Of a DNA stretch of 64,000 nucleotides, positions 60,886 through 64,000 are shown in pieces. Below the pieces are notes generated by a model, which was not told where the DNA came from, made no database searches, and worked only from the letters and a program-made list of their open reading frames with translations. The stretch spans positions 496,001 to 560,000 of the forward strand of contig NZ_CP013188.1 of NCBI RefSeq assembly GCF_001444405.1, read 5' to 3'. The position numbers and the translations under genes are program-made. Source of the DNA: Pseudoalteromonas phenolica. Lineage in GTDB: Bacteria; Pseudomonadota; Gammaproteobacteria; Enterobacterales; Alteromonadaceae. How positions within the stretch are numbered: the stretch's first letter is position 1; each line of letters opens with the position of its first letter.

Positions 60886-61188
60886 ATGTCTGAAGATGCA
60901 ATCAAAATCGCAAAGAATTTGCTAGAAAGCGATGAAAACTACTTAGATAACGTAATTGCTCTTTGGCGTATTGGTAACGAAAAATATGGGCAATGTTGGG
61001 ATACTGAATATCATGTATTCGGTGTTATTGAGTCAGAAACAGACCATTTGCCTTTAAAGCATGTTCGCCCTAATTGCTCAGCTGATTTTCTTATAAAAGC
61101 AGACGAGGAGCTAGCTGAGACAATACGATATTATCGTTCCGATGTGGCTAATGCCTGTCGTAAAATAATCAGTAGTAAAAACGTATAA
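60886..61188 (+). CDS. Cassette 4: unknown cytoplasmic protein
   Basis: A 100-residue acidic protein (MSEDAIKIAKNLLESDENYL) with a Cys/Trp-containing centre (NEKYGQCWDTEYHVFGVIES) and HVRPNCSADFLIKADEEL. No signal or membrane segment. I do not recognise the family. Its stop is formed by attC 4. Confidence 0.73.
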   Translation: MSEDAIKIAKNLLESDENYLDNVIALWRIGNEKYGQCWDTEYHVFGVIESETDHLPLKHVRPNCSADFLIKADEELAETIRYYRSDVANACRKIISSKNV

Positions 61189-61284
61189 CAAATTAATTAA
61201 ACAGTGGACGCAAAACAGCAGGCTTGCGCTCATTCTTCGCTTATTTTAGCCTGCTATTTTCCGCCGTTTATTAAGGCGTTATAT
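61183..61284 (+). repeat. attC site 4
   Basis: Starts GTATAACAAATT, ends AAGGCGTTATAT; central GGACGCAAAACAGCAGGCTT and TTTTAGCCTGCTA. Same family as sites 1, 5, 8 and 10. Crossover G61278|T61279. Confidence 0.92.
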
Positions 61285-61304
61285 AACAATTGGAGTTGTG
61301 AGAA

Positions 61305-61541
61305 ATGTTTAAAGCCTTATTTATAATCAGCATCGTTCTGATTTTTTCGGGCATAGCTCTATTTGTTTATGATACTTATCTGTACGAGGTAGTATTAACA
61401 GAAGTAGCTAAATCGGACGACCTCTACATGGTTGTTGTACCGAGTGATTCATTCTCTATTGTTGATTATTGGGCGCACTTTTTAATTTCTGGAAGTTGCT
61501 TATTTATTTTAATTAGAGTTAAAAGTGCTATGAGTAAGTAG
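61305..61541 (+). CDS. Cassette 5: small two-helix membrane protein
   Basis: A 78-residue protein with two membrane helices (ALFIISIVLIFSGIALFVYD and FLISGSCLFILIRV) and a 30-residue loop between (VLTEVAKSDDLYMVVVPSDS). Good ribosome binding site GGAG 9 bases upstream. Unrecognised. Confidence 0.75.
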   Translation: MFKALFIISIVLIFSGIALFVYDTYLYEVVLTEVAKSDDLYMVVVPSDSFSIVDYWAHFLISGSCLFILIRVKSAMSK

Positions 61542-61548
61542 TTTGTTA

Positions 61549-61650
61549 TATAACAAACGCTTTAACCAAAGGACGCAAAACAGCAGGCTTGCGCTCCTTC
61601 GTCGCTAATTTTAGCCTGCTATTTTGCGCCGGTTAAGCGAGGCGTTAGGC
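61549..61650 (+). repeat. attC site 5
   Basis: Starts TATAACAAACGC, ends GAGGCGTTAGGC; arms GGACGCAAAACAGCAGGCTT and TAATTTTAGCCTGCTATTTT. Nearly identical to site 10. Crossover G61644|T61645. Confidence 0.93.
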
Positions 61651-61668
61651 TACATCAAGGTTGAATGC

Positions 61669-61932
61669 ATGGACTGGAACTATTTAATCATTTTCTCAAT
61701 TTGCTTGAGCCTATTTTTTATAATGGTCAAATTGTCAGAAATTGACGCAAAATTAAAAATTCTCTTATCTCAACAAGAGATCGATTGGTCTCAACAATTT
61801 AATGAAGAAATACATACTGCAATTTTAGGTGGAGACCTACCTAAAGCGGCAAAATTACTTAGAAGTGAAACAGGCTTATCTCTTGTTTACTGCTTAGATA
61901 TAGTCAAAAAACACGGTAAAAGTTCTGCCTAA
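61669..61932 (+). CDS. Cassette 6: membrane-anchored L7/L12-C-terminal-like protein
   Basis: An 87-residue protein from the ATG at 61669, preceded by AAGG; an upstream ATG at 61624 lies within attC 5 and cannot belong to this cassette. One membrane helix (YLIIFSICLSLFFIMV), a short linker, then a helical domain (IHTAILGGDLPKAAKLLRSE, then TGLSLVYCLDIVKKH) that resembles the C-terminal domain of ribosomal protein L7/L12, a module also seen in small membrane proteins. Function unknown. Confidence 0.72.
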   Translation: MDWNYLIIFSICLSLFFIMVKLSEIDAKLKILLSQQEIDWSQQFNEEIHTAILGGDLPKAAKLLRSETGLSLVYCLDIVKKHGKSSA

Positions 61933-62022
61933 CAAGCAATTAAACAGGGATAAAAAACTTGCGGGCTATTCGCTTCGCTCAATTTTAGCCACAATTTTTT
62001 ACCCGTTAATCGGGCGTTATAT
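61928..62022 (+). repeat. attC site 6
   Basis: Starts GCCTAACAAGC, ends CGGGCGTTATAT; arms TTGCGGGCTATTCGC and TTTTAGCCACAA pair imperfectly. Crossover G62016|T62017. Confidence 0.87.
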
Positions 62023-62037
62023 GCCAAAAGGGTTCGG

Positions 62038-62295
62038 ATGTTAACTTTAGAAAAAGACGAAAAAGCTGAACAAGTTTTCATTCATGCATCACCAGAAAAG
62101 CTTCGCTGGTTAGCATCTCGATTAGAGGCTATTGCAGCGCAAGCCGAAAAGTCTGGAAATGCACATGATCATCTAATGACAGAAGATTGGGGTGGTCATG
62201 AGTTAACCAATGAGTTAATTGGTAACCCCGAGTCTCGAGAGATTATTAATCACCTTGTTATTTACGGCCATAAAATAGAGACAACAGGCATATAA
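62038..62295 (+). CDS. Cassette 7: Imm32-like small protein
   Basis: An 85-residue protein. The segment VFIHASPEKLRWLASRLEAI and the following DHLMTEDWGGHELTNELIG resemble the Imm32 group of immunity proteins of polymorphic toxin systems, small alpha/beta proteins. No toxin gene is adjacent, so if the assignment holds it is an orphan immunity cassette. Recognition is from pattern only. Stop codon formed by attC 7. Confidence 0.7.
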   Translation: MLTLEKDEKAEQVFIHASPEKLRWLASRLEAIAAQAEKSGNAHDHLMTEDWGGHELTNELIGNPESREIINHLVIYGHKIETTGI

Positions 62296-62393
62296 CAAAG
62301 CAAATTAAAAAGGGCGGACAAAAGTCAGTTGGCTTTGTTCGTTCCTCACAATTTTAGCCAACTAATTTTTGCCGTTTATTTGCGGCGTTATAA
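62291..62393 (+). repeat. attC site 7
   Basis: Starts TATAACAAAGC, ends GCGGCGTTATAA; arms AGTCAGTTGGCTTTG and TTTTAGCCAACT. Crossover G62387|T62388. Confidence 0.9.
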
Positions 62394-62408
62394 GTTTAGG
62401 AGAGTTCA

Positions 62409-62840
62409 GTGCCAAAATTCATTATTGTACTTTTCTTATTAAGTTTTAGTTTGAGTGCTCAAGAGAAAGTTATGGATAACATACCAAATAAAAATATCAC
62501 GATTGAACAGCTTGATGAGATGTTCAGTAATATCGCCGAACAAGGTCAATGGGATTTATCGCAGCCATTACTTTGGGGTTACTTTTTCACTGATAATGAT
62601 CTGAACAAATTAGAATTAGCTATGCCTAAAATACAGGCTATGGGTTACTCAGTCGTCGGAATATTTCAGGCTGAAAAAGAAGATGTGAATGAACCAGACT
62701 TATTTTTCCTTCATGTTGAAAAGCCAGAAATCCATGATAGTAAATCACTAGATAAAAGAAACGATGAGTTTTACATATTTGCTTATCAAAACGGCTTAGA
62801 TTCATACGATGGAATGGATGTTGGGCCTGTTGCGCAATAA
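62409..62840 (+). CDS. Cassette 8: exported RraB-like domain protein
   Basis: A 143-residue protein starting at a GTG after GGAG. The N terminus (FIIVLFLLSFSLSAQEK) is a signal peptide. The body (WGYFFTDNDLNKLELAMPKI, GYSVVGIFQAEKED, SYDGMDVG) has the pattern of the RraB family, whose founding member is a cytoplasmic inhibitor of RNase E. An exported version cannot meet RNase E, so the fold must serve another purpose, or the N terminus is not cleaved. Confidence 0.73.
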   Translation: MPKFIIVLFLLSFSLSAQEKVMDNIPNKNITIEQLDEMFSNIAEQGQWDLSQPLLWGYFFTDNDLNKLELAMPKIQAMGYSVVGIFQAEKEDVNEPDLFFLHVEKPEIHDSKSLDKRNDEFYIFAYQNGLDSYDGMDVGPVAQ

Positions 62841-62843
62841 ACT

Positions 62844-62944
62844 TATAACAAGTGCCTAAACCAAAGGACGCAAAACAGCAGGCTTGCGCTCCTTCGTCGC
62901 TAATTTTAGCCTGCTATTTTTCGCCGGTTAGGCAAGCGTTATAC
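62844..62944 (+). repeat. attC site 8
   Basis: Starts TATAACAAGTGCC, ends CAAGCGTTATAC; same central arms as sites 5 and 10. Crossover G62938|T62939. Confidence 0.93.
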
Positions 62945-62963
62945 AACACTTTAAATCACCAGT

Positions 62964-63455
62964 ATGAATCAAATTCTTAAATATTTAGCTCTACTCGTAA
63001 GTACATTAAGTTTAGTGAGTTTGTTCCAACAATTTTTTACGGTTGGTCTTTCTGGAGTGTTCTCAAGTATCTTGGAGTATTATCGGTTAGTTGCATCAGG
63101 GATATTTAAAATCTTTAATATTGATGTGCCTCAAATTCTTTTGGATTTGTGGACACTCTCTTTCATTACTTCGGCTGCATATATTAGAACTGAGAATATA
63201 GAAAAAAGCCGTCTGCTTCATAAAATAGATACAACTTCACTATATAAGCACTGGAAAATAATTTACTTTTTTATCTTAGGCTTTACTTTCATAGGTTTGG
63301 CAATTTTGTTCTCAATGTTAAACCCCCAAACTTACGTAGACGAAATGAATGAGTCACCTAACGATCTTATAAAAGGAGCTGTTTTAAACTTGGCTTTAGT
63401 TGCTAGTGCATTAGTGTTATTTTTCGCGCTGAATGCTTATGCACCATCTTTGTAG
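62964..63455 (+). CDS. Cassette 9: multi-pass membrane protein, unknown
   Basis: A 163-residue hydrophobic protein with about four membrane segments (YLALLVSTLSLVSLFQQF, LLDLWTLSFITSAAYI, IIYFFILGFTFIGLAILFSM, AVLNLALVASALVLFFALNA). Unrecognised. It is the largest of the complete cassettes in the window. Confidence 0.74.
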   Translation: MNQILKYLALLVSTLSLVSLFQQFFTVGLSGVFSSILEYYRLVASGIFKIFNIDVPQILLDLWTLSFITSAAYIRTENIEKSRLLHKIDTTSLYKHWKIIYFFILGFTFIGLAILFSMLNPQTYVDEMNESPNDLIKGAVLNLALVASALVLFFALNAYAPSL

Positions 63456-63460
63456 GTGTT

Positions 63461-63561
63461 GTATAACAATCGCATTAAGGGTGGACGCAAAAAGCTTGGC
63501 TGCGCTCATTCTTCGCTTAGTATAGCCAAGCTTTATTGCGCCACTTATGCGGGCGTTAGGT
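63461..63561 (+). repeat. attC site 9
   Basis: Starts TATAACAATCGC, ends CGGGCGTTAGGT; arms AAAGCTTGGCTGCGCTC and TATAGCCAAGCTTT. Crossover G63555|T63556. Confidence 0.9.
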
Positions 63562-63565
63562 TTAC

Positions 63566-63880
63566 ATGAAAGTTGAGAGCTCAGCAAAAATTTATCAACA
63601 AAAGCGAGTTAAATTTTTACCTGTTTTAAAAACTTGTACTGCAGTTTTTATATTTGTTCTGGTGTTTCACTTCGTTTCTGACACTGAGCATATTTGGATG
63701 TTTGGACTAGCTTTTATATCGGTTGTAGTCGCGATATTCGTACAAATGTTTCTAAACACTTGCCCTAAATGTGGTGCGGCTCAATTTAAATATCTAAACT
63801 TCAATGGTAAGTTGGTTAGAAGTCAGAGTTGGGATTTAAATCCTTGCGAATGCCCTTTGTGTAAAGAAAAGCTTAAGTAA
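63566..63880 (+). CDS. Cassette 10: membrane protein with zinc ribbon
   Basis: A 104-residue protein with two membrane segments (TAVFIFVLVFHFVSD and MFGLAFISVVVAIFVQMF) followed by a zinc-ribbon-like tail with CPKC and CPLC pairs about 26 residues apart. The ATG lies only 10 bases after the cassette junction, with no ribosome binding site of its own. Unrecognised. Confidence 0.72.
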   Translation: MKVESSAKIYQQKRVKFLPVLKTCTAVFIFVLVFHFVSDTEHIWMFGLAFISVVVAIFVQMFLNTCPKCGAAQFKYLNFNGKLVRSQSWDLNPCECPLCKEKLK

Positions 63881-63983
63881 ACCTAACAAACGCTTTAACC
63901 AAAGGACGCAAAACAGCGGGCTTGCGCTCCTTCGTCGCTAATTTTAGCCTGCTATTTTGCGCCGGTTAAGCTAGGCGTTAACT
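63881..63983 (+). repeat. attC site 10
   Basis: Starts CCTAACAAACGC, ends TAGGCGTTAACT; nearly identical to site 5. Crossover G63977|T63978. The next cassette begins here and is cut by the window edge after about 23 bases. Confidence 0.92.
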
Positions 63984-64000
63984 TCCTCGGTGGATTATGC

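Noticed and set aside
61624..61668. Longer form of the cassette 6 gene from an ATG at 61624
   Set aside because: That ATG lies within attC 5, upstream of the crossover, so it belongs to the previous cassette. The ATG at 61669 has AAGG.
59551..63880. Toxin-antitoxin cassettes
   Set aside because: Sedentary integrons often carry them, but each of the ten cassettes here has one plus-strand gene and none shows a recognisable toxin or antitoxin pair.
59896..63983. CRISPR array
   Set aside because: The repeats are about 100 bases, fold as imperfect hairpins with GTT cores and separate open reading frames; they are attC sites next to an integron integrase.

Overview
The window looks like the chromosome of a marine gammaproteobacterium of the Alteromonadales, most likely Pseudoalteromonas. 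The reasons are the protein families (GH18-AA10-GH18 chitin cluster, large TonB-dependent receptor, FucP-type sugar permease with GH92 mannosidases), the moderate-to-low GC content by eye, and a Vibrio-like chromosomal integron. No species can be named from sequence alone. No rRNA, tRNA, CRISPR array, transposase or prophage was seen.

Layout. (1) 0-2.3 kb: the end of a membrane protein and a soluble GAF hybrid histidine kinase. (2) 2.4-25.6 kb: a mannoside/glycoprotein utilisation locus interrupted by unrelated genes (TonB-family protein, LysE exporter, LysR, GNAT). It holds three secreted HExxH peptidases of the plant 'basic secretory protein' type carrying discoidin domains, a TonB-dependent receptor, a LacI-family regulator and an operon of two GH92 alpha-mannosidases, a FucP-type permease, a PfkB sugar kinase and an AGE-family isomerase. 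Copies of the palindrome TGGAACGTTCCA or one-mismatch variants lie in front of all these transcription units and tie them into one regulon. (3) 25.7-28.2 kb: small membrane proteins and a protein with two lamin-tail-like domains. (4) 28.2-35.7 kb: an NtrY/NtrC-type two-component pair beside a MacB-like ABC exporter operon; a sigma-54 promoter and upstream CGGAC repeats precede the exporter. (5) 35.7-38.9 kb: an unknown gene, a GNAT, a Bcr-type MFS pump and a divergent LysR. (6) 39.3-58.3 kb: a chitin degradation locus with two successive paralogous copies of GH18 chitinase - AA10 LPMO - ChiA chitinase, then a chitin-binding M4 metallopeptidase. (7) 58.3-64 kb: the integrase end of a chromosomal integron: intI on the minus strand with a LexA-like box in its promoter, attI, then ten cassettes on the plus strand, each closed by an attC site; the array runs out of the window.

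How the genes work together. The mannoside locus appears built to bind and cut glycoproteins at the cell surface, import fragments through the TonB-dependent receptor, trim alpha-mannose with GH92 enzymes, and convert mannose to fructose and then fructose-6-phosphate, all under the LacI repressor. The chitin locus combines endo- and processive-type chitinases, oxidative cleavage and a protease with chitin-binding modules, as needed to open protein-coated chitin such as crustacean shell. The integron cassettes are mostly small, unrecognised, and often membrane-bound or secreted. The most notable small signals are a short leader ORF spanning the attI/cassette-1 junction, paired operators about six helical turns apart, and palindromic repeats that separate an operator from its operon and supply the last codons of the isomerase gene.
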